A stretch of DNA of 28,984 nt from JBFGFG01 sp041627475 (lineage in GTDB: Bacteria > Actinomycetota > Nitriliruptoria > Nitriliruptorales > Nitriliruptoraceae): the NCBI GenBank assembly GCA_041627475.1, contig JBFKQZ010000008.1:1-28984 (forward strand), written 5' to 3'. Position 1 is the first letter of the stretch. Each line of letters opens with the position of its first letter. The position numbers and the translations under genes were made by a program. Of the stretch, positions 22,170 through 28,520 are shown in pieces. The notes below the pieces were generated by a model. The model worked only from the letters and a program-made list of their open reading frames with translations, had not been told where the DNA came from and did not search any database.

Positions 22170-22769
22170 CCGGCCGCCGACGTCCAGCCTCTCGCCGCGG
22201 AGGTGCTCCTCGAGCGCGCGCAGCCCGCGGCGCTGGAGCTGCCGGACGGCCGCCTCGGACCGGTCGACGGCTGCCGCCGTCTCGGCGACCGACAGCCCAC
22301 CCACGACGCGCAGGAGCACGACGTCGCGCTGCTCGTCGGTCAGCACGACCAGGTGACGGTCCAGCTCCTGGTCGGAGGCGACGTCGTCCACGACCCTCGC
22401 GGTGGTGTCGCCATCGAGGCCGTCCATCCAGTCGAGGGCGTCGAGGTCCACCGTGGCGGGACGTCGGGAGGCACGGCGCCGCTCGTCGACGAGCCGGTGG
22501 TGCGCGATGGTGAAGACCCACGACCGGAACCCGGCCTCACCGCCCTCGAACGAGCGGATGTTGCGGAAGACGTGCAGGAAGGTCTCGCTGGCCACGTCGT
22601 CGGGCTCCACGGCGCCCTGCTTGCGCAGGTAGCCCGTCACCACCCCCGCGAGCTCCTGGTAGAGCTTCGTGAAGGCCCAGCCGGCGCCGGTCTGCGCTGC
22701 GAGCAGCACGTCATCGAATGCCTGTCCGAGCACCTGACCCCCCGTCACCACCTGGCGAGCGAACCACAT
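22167..22769 (-). CDS. RNA polymerase sigma-70 factor, ECF type
   Basis: This 200-residue sigma factor has region 2 (about residues 25-97), with LYQELAGVVTGYLRKQG, DDVASETFLHVFRNIRSF and FRSWVFTIAHHRLVDERRR, the last being the -10-recognition helix. A short acidic linker is followed by region 4 (about 140-192), with LTDEQRDVVLLRVVGGLSVAETAAAV and RSEAAVRQLQRRGLRALEEHL, the -35-recognition helix-turn-helix. There is no sigma 1.1 or 3 region, so it is extracytoplasmic-function type. The first 15 residues are outside the fold, and the start could be a GTG shortly downstream of the ATG at 22769. It begins 31 nt after the stop of the anti-sigma-like GILT-repeat protein, so the two are probably co-transcribed and functionally paired. 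Confidence 0.9.
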   Translation of the reverse strand: MWFARQVVTGGQVLGQAFDDVLLAAQTGAGWAFTKLYQELAGVVTGYLRKQGAVEPDDVASETFLHVFRNIRSFEGGEAGFRSWVFTIAHHRLVDERRRASRRPATVDLDALDWMDGLDGDTTARVVDDVASDQELDRHLVVLTDEQRDVVLLRVVGGLSVAETAAAVDRSEAAVRQLQRRGLRALEEHLRGERLDVGGR

Positions 22770-22800
22770 CGTGCCCGCGGCTGCGCAGACGTGTCGACGG

Positions 22801-23739
22801 TCAGTCCTCGTCGTCCTGGTCCTCGTCGGTCAGGTCGTCGTCGCCAGCGACACCGTCGTCGTCGGCATCATCGTCGTCATCGGCCTGGTCGCCACCGCGG
22901 GCCGCGTCCTCGTCGGCGCCCTGGCTCCCAGGGCCGCGCTGCGTGGCCTCGTCGGCGTCGTCGCGACCCTGGGCGTCGTCCGCGGCAGCGCCACCGGCCC
23001 GACCCTCGGAGGCATCCTCCCCTGCAGTACCGCCAGCCCGGCCGTCCGAGGCCTCGTCGGCGACGGCACGGCCGTCGACGCCCGGCACACCGTCGCTCTC
23101 GCCGGTCGCGTCGTCGGCCACCTGGCTCCCGTCGACACCCGTGTCACGGACCTCCTCGCCCTCCGCGTCCTCGTCGACCTGCTCGACCTGCCGGCCGACG
23201 GCGTCGTCGAAGGCGACCTGCGCGGGCGGCGGCAGCGCCCCGGCGGCGCCAGCGGACGCTGCCGCGACGCTGACGGTCGCGCCAGCCACGGCGGCCTTGG
23301 ACAGCAGACCGAGGGCCGCGAACTGGGTCACGAGGACGCGCGAGAACGCACGACCACGCGCACGGATCGTGAGGATCCCGCGCGTCAGGATCCCCTTGTC
23401 GGTCGACGCCGTGAGGATCCCGCGGGTCAGGATCCCCTTGTCGGTCGACGCCGTGAGGATCCCGCGGGTCAGGATCCCCTTGTCCGCGGAGGCGGTCAGG
23501 ATCCCCTTCTCCGCACCCTTCGTCGAGAAGGTGAGGATCCCCGGGGACGCGACCTCGGTGAGGGCGAGGCCCTCGTCGAGGACCGCTGCGAGAGCGGTGG
23601 TGGCGGCCGGCGTCGCAGCCTCGGCGTCCTCGCGGAGCTGCGCGAGGTGCGCAGCGAGGGGGGTCCCGACGGCACCGGGGGGCACGCTGCCGTCGAGGAG
23701 GGCGTCGAGCTGGTCGTCACTGAGGTGGTGGTTCGACAT
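22801..23739 (-). CDS. Anti-sigma-like protein with eight GILT motifs and a very acidic tail
   Basis: The 312-residue protein has four parts. Residues 1-60 (LSDDQLDALLDGSVPPG, then Ala/Leu-rich helix) resemble the start of actinobacterial anti-sigma factors. Residues 67-124 hold GILT at 67, 79, 88, 93, 102, 107, 116 and 121, each followed by basic or polar residues, in a 14-residue unit GILTASTDKGILTR. Residues 131-165 are hydrophobic, probably membrane-spanning, followed by LPPPAQVAFDDAVG, a phrase type common after the helix in such anti-sigma factors. Residues 185-312 are a low-complexity Asp/Glu/Gly tail ending DLTDEDQDDED. It lacks a Cys/His zinc motif. ATG at 23739 has AAGGA about 10 nt upstream. 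The sigma factor follows 31 nt later. The anti-sigma role is inferred. Confidence 0.75.
   Translation of the reverse strand: MSNHHLSDDQLDALLDGSVPPGAVGTPLAAHLAQLREDAEAATPAATTALAAVLDEGLALTEVASPGILTFSTKGAEKGILTASADKGILTRGILTASTDKGILTRGILTASTDKGILTRGILTIRARGRAFSRVLVTQFAALGLLSKAAVAGATVSVAAASAGAAGALPPPAQVAFDDAVGRQVEQVDEDAEGEEVRDTGVDGSQVADDATGESDGVPGVDGRAVADEASDGRAGGTAGEDASEGRAGGAAADDAQGRDDADEATQRGPGSQGADEDAARGGDQADDDDDADDDGVAGDDDLTDEDQDDED
23369..23494 (-). repeat. 42-bp in-frame tandem repeat encoding GILTASTDKGILTR
   Basis: Copies lie at 23369-23410 and 23411-23452 (one mismatch), with a third, 23453-23494, identical over its first 32 bp and then diverged. Each unit contains two GGATCC hexamers. 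The near identity at DNA level indicates recent duplication inside the anti-sigma-like gene. Confidence 0.9.
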
Positions 23740-23898
23740 GGCGGGGGGCGTCCTTGTCACGTTCCGTACTGCTGTGATCGCCGTGGGTGGGCGAGACGTG
23801 ACGCGGCCTCCCGATATGTGCGCCGGTCGCTCGCTGTAGTGGGCGGCCACAGCGCCATCGCACAGCAACGGCATCGAGGACGTGCCCCACGAACTGAT

Positions 23899-23926
23899 GA
23901 GCGGCCACCGTCACCGGTGGCCGCTC
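23899..23926 (-). terminator. Hairpin downstream of the first three-cysteine gene
   Basis: GAGCGGCCACCG and CGGTGGCCGCTC form a perfect 12-bp stem around loop TCAC. On the minus strand it starts 17 nt after the stop at 23944, separating this gene and the FAH gene from the anti-sigma/sigma pair. Confidence 0.65.
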
Positions 23927-23943
23927 GCAGCAGGTGTGCGTCG

Positions 23944-24261
23944 TCAGCTGGCCAGGAGCGACAACAGGGCGCTCGCCTCGGCGCTGACGTCACCGAGTGC
24001 CGGCGCCCCGTGGTCGAGCAGGTCCGCGACGTCCCCGGCCTCGTCGGTCACGTCCGGAGCGGTGTCCTCGACGACGGCGAGGTGCTCGGCGACGAAGGCG
24101 CTCGGTGCGTCGTCCGCGCCGGCGGCGAGACGCTCCTCGTACTCGCCGGAGCACATCGGACAGGGCACCTCGGGGGCCACGATGTCCCAGATGTCGCAGT
24201 AGGACGTCGCTCGACGGTCCCGTCGGATGGTCGTGGTCCCCGCGCTCATCTGTATCGACAT
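23944..24261 (-). CDS. Small three-cysteine (SYCDIWD) protein, copy 1
   Basis: The 105-residue protein starts with a basic segment (IRRDRR). The motif SYCDIWDIVAPEVPCPMC follows near residues 20-37, giving C-x11-C-x2-C, which looks like a metal-binding knuckle lacking an obvious fourth Cys. The remaining 65 residues are acidic and Ala-rich (GADDAPSAFVAEHLAVVED, ending SALLSLLAS), perhaps helical. I recognise no named family, but a 59-residue paralogue at 27205-27384 has the same motif with identical spacing. ATG at 24261 is strongly supported by AGGAG 7 nt upstream. It follows the FAH gene by 85 nt on the same strand and is followed by a hairpin. Zinc or iron binding is inference. Confidence 0.75.
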   Translation of the reverse strand: MSIQMSAGTTTIRRDRRATSYCDIWDIVAPEVPCPMCSGEYEERLAAGADDAPSAFVAEHLAVVEDTAPDVTDEAGDVADLLDHGAPALGDVSAEASALLSLLAS

Positions 24262-24346
24262 TTATGAACTCCTCGTCATGGAGCCCTTCGGCCACTCCTC
24301 GCCCGGGCCTGACCCCTGCCGCAGAGATCGCGCGGGAAGCGCACAC

Positions 24347-25138
24347 TCAGTCGGTGCGATCGACCACCGGGTTCAGCAGGGCACCGATGCCGGCGATCTC
24401 GACCCCGACCGTCTGTCCCGGCGCGAGGGGCCCCACGCCGGCCGGTGTCCCCGTGAGCAGCACGTCGCCCGGCAGGAGCGTCATGATGCGACTGACGGCG
24501 CTCACGAGCTCGGGAACGCCGAGCAGCATCTGGGCCGTGGACCCGTCCTGCCGCACCTCGCCGTCGACCAGGCAGCGCACCGCCACGTCGCTCACGTCGA
24601 GGTCGGTCGTGATCGCAGGCCCGAGCGGGCAGAAGGTGTCGAAGCCCTTCGCCCGGAACCACTGCGACTCGCGTGCCTGCAGGTCACGGGCCGTGACGTC
24701 GTTGGCGCAGGTGTAGCCGAACACCGCAGCGGCGGCCTCCTCCGGCCCGACGTCCTTGCACAGGGACCCGATCACCACCGCCAGCTCGGCCTCGTGGTGG
24801 ATCTCCTCGGACTCGTCCAGCGGGAGCCGGATGGGGTCCCCGGGACCGATCACCGACGACGACGGCTTGAGGAAGAACAGCGGGAGGTCGTCGGGCTGGT
24901 CGGCGATGTCGTTGCCGAGCTCGGCAGCGTGGGCGGCGTAGTTGCGTCCCACCGCCACGACCTTGCTCGGGATGACGGGCGCCAACAGCCGCAGCCCCTC
25001 CATGCCGAGCCGCTCGTCGGTGGGCACGACGGTCCCGGTCGCGCCGAACGGATGACCGTCGAGCAGCGCCACCTCGGCACCGTCGACGACGCCGAAGCGG
25101 GGGCCGGCGTCGGTGGCGACACGGACGTAGCGGGGCAC
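24347..25138 (-). CDS. Fumarylacetoacetate hydrolase (FAH) family protein
   Basis: The 263-residue protein has the FAH fold. A short N-terminal domain is followed by VAVGRNYAAHAAELGN, PLFFLKPSSSVIGPGDPI, the metal-binding EEIHHEAELAVVIG, FGYTCANDVTARDLQ, FRAKGFDTFCPLGPAI, and the C-terminal LLPGDVLLTGTPAGVGPL. The divalent-metal Glu ligands are present. Members act as acylpyruvases, oxaloacetate tautomerases or isomerases; the exact reaction cannot be read from the sequence. Its position between leuB and gltX resembles Rv2993c in mycobacteria. GTG at 25138 is preferred over an upstream TTG because GAGG lies 6 nt before it. Minus-strand TACCGT at 25166-25171 is a candidate -10. Confidence 0.92.
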   Translation of the reverse strand: MPRYVRVATDAGPRFGVVDGAEVALLDGHPFGATGTVVPTDERLGMEGLRLLAPVIPSKVVAVGRNYAAHAAELGNDIADQPDDLPLFFLKPSSSVIGPGDPIRLPLDESEEIHHEAELAVVIGSLCKDVGPEEAAAAVFGYTCANDVTARDLQARESQWFRAKGFDTFCPLGPAITTDLDVSDVAVRCLVDGEVRQDGSTAQMLLGVPELVSAVSRIMTLLPGDVLLTGTPAGVGPLAPGQTVGVEIAGIGALLNPVVDRTD

Positions 25139-25165
25139 GGGCTTCCTCAAGCAGGGGGCCCCACG

Positions 25166-25171
25166 ACGGTA
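25166..25171 (-). promoter_or_regulatory. Candidate -10 element (TACCGT) for the FAH gene
   Basis: Minus-strand TACCGT, 27 nt upstream of the GTG at 25138, in the 54-nt gap between cimA and the FAH gene. Confidence 0.35.
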
Positions 25172-25192
25172 GCCCCGACGGTCGGCCGCCCC

Positions 25193-26827
25193 TCAGTCCC
25201 GGGCGCGCACGATCGCGTAGGTGTAGGCGTCGGACAGCGCCTTCCACGACGCCTCGACGATGTTCGGGTGGACCCCGACGGTCGTCCACGACGAGTGGCC
25301 GTCGGTCGAGGTCACCAGCACGCGGGTCACGGCGTCGGTGCCCGACGACGCCTCGAGCACACGCACCCGGTAGTCGACGAGGTGGACCTGGGCGAGGCCC
25401 GAGAACGAGCCGTTGATGGCGCTGCGGAAGGCATGGTCGAGCGCGTCGACGGGACCGTTGCCCTCGCCCGCACCGAGCTTTCGCTCCCCGTCGACGACGA
25501 CCGCGAGGATGGCCTCGGCGGGGATGTCGGTGGCAGGCGCGGGCAGGTGCGGCGAGACGCCGCCGGTGCCGCCGCCGACAGACACTCGGAAGTGCTGGGT
25601 GTGGAAGGGCTCGTCACCGAGCAGCCCCAGCGTGCGCCGCAGCAGCAGCTCGAACGATGCGTCGGCGGCCTCGTAGGTCCACCCGAGCTGCTCCCGCTCC
25701 TTGACGACCTCGAGCACCCTGGCCGCCTGTGTGTCGTCGACCTCGATGCCGAGCTCGCGGGCCTTCAGCACCACGTTGGACCGGCCCGCCAGCTCGGACA
25801 CGAGCAGGTGCATGTCGTTGCCGACCAGCGACGGGTCGACGTGGTTGTACATGTCGGGCGACTTGGCGACGGCGCTGGCGTGCAGTCCCGCCTTGTGCGC
25901 GAAGGCGCTGGTGCCCACGTAGGGCTGCGCCCGCGGTGGCGGGTCGTTGATGAGCTCGGCGACGTGGTGCGACAGGTCCACGAGCTGTTCGAGCTCGGCC
26001 GGCGGGACGAGCTGCAGACCGCGCTTGAGCTGGAGGTCGGCGAGGATCGAGAACAGGTTGGCGTTGCCGCACCGCTCGCCGATGCCGTTGGCGGTCCCCT
26101 GGACCTGGACGCCGCCGGCCTCGACGCCGAGCAGCGTGTTCGCGACGGCACAGCCGCCGTCGTCGTGGAAGTGCAGACCGACCTGTGCGCCGTGGGCGGC
26201 GACGGCCCGGGTCTGCTCGTCCACGATGCGGGCCACCTCCCACGGCATGGTGCCGCCGTTGGTGTCGCACAGGACGACGGTGTGGGCACCGGCCTCGGCG
26301 GCGGCCAGCGCCACCTCGCGGGCGTAGTCCCCGTCACGGCGGTGGCCGTCGAAGAAGTGCTCGGCGTCGAAGAAGACGGTGCGACCGAGGCCGCGGAGGT
26401 AGCGGATCGACTCGGTCACCATCGCGAGGTTCTCCTCGCGAGAGACCTCGAGCGCGTCGTCGACGTGGTAGCCCCACGACTTGCCGACCAGCGTCACGTG
26501 ATCCGTCCCGGCCTGGAGCAGGGCGTTGAGGAGCCGGTCGTCCTCGCAGGCGCGGCCGGGGCCCCTCGTCATGCCGAACGCGACGAGCTGCGCGGTCGAC
26601 AGTGCGAGCTCACCGTCGCGGGCCCGGGCGAAGAACTCGGTGTCCTTCGGGTTCGCACCCGGCCACCCACCCTCGATGAACGCGACGCCGAGCTGGTCCA
26701 TCCGCCGGGCGATCGTCAGCTTGTCGTCGACGGTCAGCGAGATCCCGGGACGCTGCGTGCCGTCACGCAGCGTCGTGTCGTAGAGGACGACGCGGTCGTC
26801 GCCCACGGGGAGGGGAGTGTCACCCAC
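25193..26827 (-). CDS. cimA: (R)-citramalate synthase
   Basis: CimA condenses pyruvate and acetyl-CoA to (R)-citramalate, entering isoleucine synthesis without threonine. The 544-residue protein has a DRE-TIM metallolyase barrel: LYDTTLRDGTQRPGISLTV with the conserved Arg-Asp, EGGWPGANPKD, FFDAEHFFDGHR, VLCDTNGGTMPWEV and LHFHDDGGCAVANTLLGVEAG (metal-binding His-x-His), then GERCGNANL. A LeuA-type C-terminal regulatory domain (about residues 410-540) follows. EGGWPGANPKD and the FDAEHFFDG segment are characteristic of the long CimA type rather than LeuA or homocitrate synthase. GTG at 26827 has GAGG 8 nt upstream. The leuB product, encoded nearby, can process citramalate-derived intermediates. 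Minus-strand TAGCCT at 26858-26863 is a candidate -10. Confidence 0.94.
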   Translation of the reverse strand: MGDTPLPVGDDRVVLYDTTLRDGTQRPGISLTVDDKLTIARRMDQLGVAFIEGGWPGANPKDTEFFARARDGELALSTAQLVAFGMTRGPGRACEDDRLLNALLQAGTDHVTLVGKSWGYHVDDALEVSREENLAMVTESIRYLRGLGRTVFFDAEHFFDGHRRDGDYAREVALAAAEAGAHTVVLCDTNGGTMPWEVARIVDEQTRAVAAHGAQVGLHFHDDGGCAVANTLLGVEAGGVQVQGTANGIGERCGNANLFSILADLQLKRGLQLVPPAELEQLVDLSHHVAELINDPPPRAQPYVGTSAFAHKAGLHASAVAKSPDMYNHVDPSLVGNDMHLLVSELAGRSNVVLKARELGIEVDDTQAARVLEVVKEREQLGWTYEAADASFELLLRRTLGLLGDEPFHTQHFRVSVGGGTGGVSPHLPAPATDIPAEAILAVVVDGERKLGAGEGNGPVDALDHAFRSAINGSFSGLAQVHLVDYRVRVLEASSGTDAVTRVLVTSTDGHSSWTTVGVHPNIVEASWKALSDAYTYAIVRARD

Positions 26828-26857
26828 GCGTGCGTCCTCACGTTCGCGTGCCCGGCG

Positions 26858-26863
26858 AGGCTA
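26858..26863 (-). promoter_or_regulatory. Candidate -10 element (TAGCCT) for cimA
   Basis: Minus-strand TAGCCT, 30 nt upstream of the cimA GTG in the 69-nt gap after the dodecin gene. Confidence 0.35.
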
Positions 26864-26896
26864 CGCCCCGGCCGGCCCGAGGTGCACGCGATGCCG

Positions 26897-27124
26897 TCAG
26901 GCGTCGGCGGCGTCGTCGCCGTCCTCGAGCCGGAAGCCCACCTGGAGGGTCACCTGCGTGTGCTGCGGCTGCCCGTCCTTGATCCAGCCGCGGATCTCCT
27001 TGACCTCGAACCAGTCGAGGTTCCGGACCGAGTCGGAGGCCTTGGCGATCGCACCTCGGATGGCGGCGTCGACGCCGTCCATCGAGGAGCCGACCAGTTC
27101 GATCTTCTTGTAGACGTTCGACAT
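26897..27124 (-). CDS. Dodecin (flavin-binding storage protein)
   Basis: The 75-residue protein matches dodecin throughout: KKIELVGSSMDGVDAAIRGA, AIAKASDSVRNLDWFEVKEI, RGWIKDG, and VTLQVGFRLED at the end. Dodecins form hollow dodecamers that bind flavins (or CoA in some) and buffer free flavin. The stacking Trp is present in NLDWFEV. The length equals the family norm, with a small acidic C-terminal extension (DGDDAADA). ATG at 27124 is chosen since the domain begins there and AGGG precedes it; an upstream in-frame GTG would add nine residues. A TAGTGT hexamer at 27173-27178 and a 9-bp hairpin lie upstream. cimA follows on the same strand. Confidence 0.95.
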   Translation of the reverse strand: MSNVYKKIELVGSSMDGVDAAIRGAIAKASDSVRNLDWFEVKEIRGWIKDGQPQHTQVTLQVGFRLEDGDDAADA

Positions 27125-27144
27125 CCGTCGCCCTGCTGTCGCGT

Positions 27145-27167
27145 GTGCCACGCGCGGTGCGTGGCAC
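27145..27167 (-). other. Hairpin in the dodecin leader
   Basis: GTGCCACGC and GCGTGGCAC form a 9-bp stem with a 5-nt loop. It lies between the candidate -10 (27173-27178) and the dodecin start, so it would form at the very 5' end of the mRNA. It may stabilise the transcript or terminate upstream transcription. Confidence 0.45.
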
Positions 27168-27172
27168 GGGCG

Positions 27173-27178
27173 ACACTA
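27173..27178 (-). promoter_or_regulatory. Candidate -10 element (TAGTGT) for dodecin
   Basis: Minus-strand TAGTGT, 48 nt upstream of the dodecin ATG and directly upstream of the leader hairpin. Confidence 0.3.
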
Positions 27179-27204
27179 ACGCGACGGGCGCTGATGACGC
27201 GGGC

Positions 27205-27384
27205 TCACCGGCTCGCGCGGGCGAGACGGTCCCGGAAGTCGTCGTCGCAGGCAGGGCAGTGCTCGCCCGGGGCGACGAGGTCCCAGATGTCGCAGTACGA
27301 CACGCTCCGACGCTCGTGGCGCTGGGGCACGGCGCGGGTGGCCCACTCGGGGCGGTTGTCGACGGTGGCGGCTGCGGCGGTCAT
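27205..27384 (-). CDS. Small three-cysteine (SYCDIWD) protein, copy 2
   Basis: The 59-residue protein has a basic region (QRHERR) followed by SYCDIWDLVAPGEHCPAC, a C-x11-C-x2-C motif identical in spacing to the protein at 23944-24261, then a short DDDFRDRLARASR tail. A 17-bp DNA stretch within the motif is identical in both genes. Here a His directly precedes the second Cys and could be a fourth metal ligand. I recognise no named family. ATG at 27384 is selected because GGAG lies 6 nt upstream; an upstream start would add 17 residues. It lies between the esterase and dodecin genes on the same strand. Confidence 0.7.
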   Translation of the reverse strand: MTAAAATVDNRPEWATRAVPQRHERRSVSYCDIWDLVAPGEHCPACDDDFRDRLARASR

Positions 27385-27499
27385 CGTGGGCTCCGGTCGG
27401 CGGTGCGGCGTCGCCGGGCCCAACGAGACGGCCACATCCCGGTCACGCCATCACCCACCGCCCGCAGGTGACCGCGCTGGGTCGTCCGTTGTGTGCGCG

Positions 27500-28468
27500 T
27501 CAGGCGGCCGACCGGACGAGCGCAGCAGTCACGCGGCGGACGAACGCGCCGAGCTCTCGCAGCGAGCGGTTCCCCTCGGGCAGGCCGGGAATCGCCTGGA
27601 ACACGTGCCACAACCCGTCGAACTCCCCCACCGACGCCTCGACGCCGTGCTGTCGTGCCCGCGTCACGAGCCGACGCGCGTCGTCGAGCAGCACCTCGTG
27701 CGTGCCCACGTGGACGAGCATCGGTGCCAGACCGGTGAGGTCGGCGAAGAGGGGGCTCGCCAATGGATGGGCGGGATCCTCGGGGGCGTAGAGCCGACCA
27801 GCAGGTGCGATGAGCCCACCGTCGAGCCAGATGTCGTGATGGTCGTTGTCGACCACCGAGGCCCCGGTGCCCGTCAGGTCGACCCACGGCGAGAGCAGGG
27901 CCAGGCCGGCCGGTTGGGGCAGCCCGGCGTCGCGGGCCGCGAGGGCCAGCGACACCGCGAGACCGCCCCCTGCGGAGTCCCCGGCGAACACCACGCGGGC
28001 CGGGTCGGCGCCCTGGTCCTCGAGGAGCCAGCGGTAGGTCGCGAGCGCGTCGTCGACGGCCGCGGGGAACCGGTCCTCGGGCGCGAGGCGGTAGTCCGGC
28101 AGCAGGACGCGCGCGCCGGCGAAGCGCACGAACGCGGCCGCAAGCCCCCGATGGGTGGCGTGGGACCCGGCGACGTAGCCCCCGCCGTGGAGGTAGAGCA
28201 CGACGCGGCCCTCGGTCGGGCTGCCGTCGTCGAACCACCAGGTCGGGACCGGTGCCCCGTCGGCGCGCGTCGAGGTGACCCCCGTCGGCAGCACGTTGCC
28301 CCGGGTCAGCAGGTCGAGGCTCTCGCGGACGGTGAGTGCGCCCTCCTCGAACAGCTCGACCGGCGACTCCCCCGTGATCGGGCCGGTGCCGCGCTCCCGG
28401 AACCGGCGGAGGCCGCGCACGGCGGCACCGAACGTCGCGCGTGCCACGCGGGCTCGGACGCTCAGCAC
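27500..28468 (-). CDS. Alpha/beta hydrolase of the hormone-sensitive-lipase esterase family
   Basis: The 322-residue cytoplasmic enzyme has the HSL (family IV esterase) signatures: the oxyanion motif LYLHGGGYVAGS, YRLAPEDRFPAAVDD, and the nucleophile Ser in FAGDSAGGGLAVSLAL. The acid residue is probably in HEVLLDDA and the catalytic His in GLWHVFQ. These enzymes hydrolyse short-chain esters or lactones; the natural substrate is unknown. The N-terminal cap region is about 60 residues and there is no signal peptide. GTG at 28468 has GGAGGAG 6 nt upstream. It follows leuB by 52 nt on the same strand, so it may be co-transcribed with it, although a link to leucine synthesis is not evident. Confidence 0.9.
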   Translation of the reverse strand: MLSVRARVARATFGAAVRGLRRFRERGTGPITGESPVELFEEGALTVRESLDLLTRGNVLPTGVTSTRADGAPVPTWWFDDGSPTEGRVVLYLHGGGYVAGSHATHRGLAAAFVRFAGARVLLPDYRLAPEDRFPAAVDDALATYRWLLEDQGADPARVVFAGDSAGGGLAVSLALAARDAGLPQPAGLALLSPWVDLTGTGASVVDNDHHDIWLDGGLIAPAGRLYAPEDPAHPLASPLFADLTGLAPMLVHVGTHEVLLDDARRLVTRARQHGVEASVGEFDGLWHVFQAIPGLPEGNRSLRELGAFVRRVTAALVRSAA

Positions 28469-28520
28469 TGGGCACTCCTCCGTCGGCGGTCCACCCGAGA
28501 GGTGTCCCGAAGTGGCACGG

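Noticed and set aside
23371..23538. A cluster of eight GGATCC sites read as a possible protein-binding DNA array
   Set aside because: They are explained by the codons used for Gly-Ile-Leu in the GILT repeats of the coding frame.
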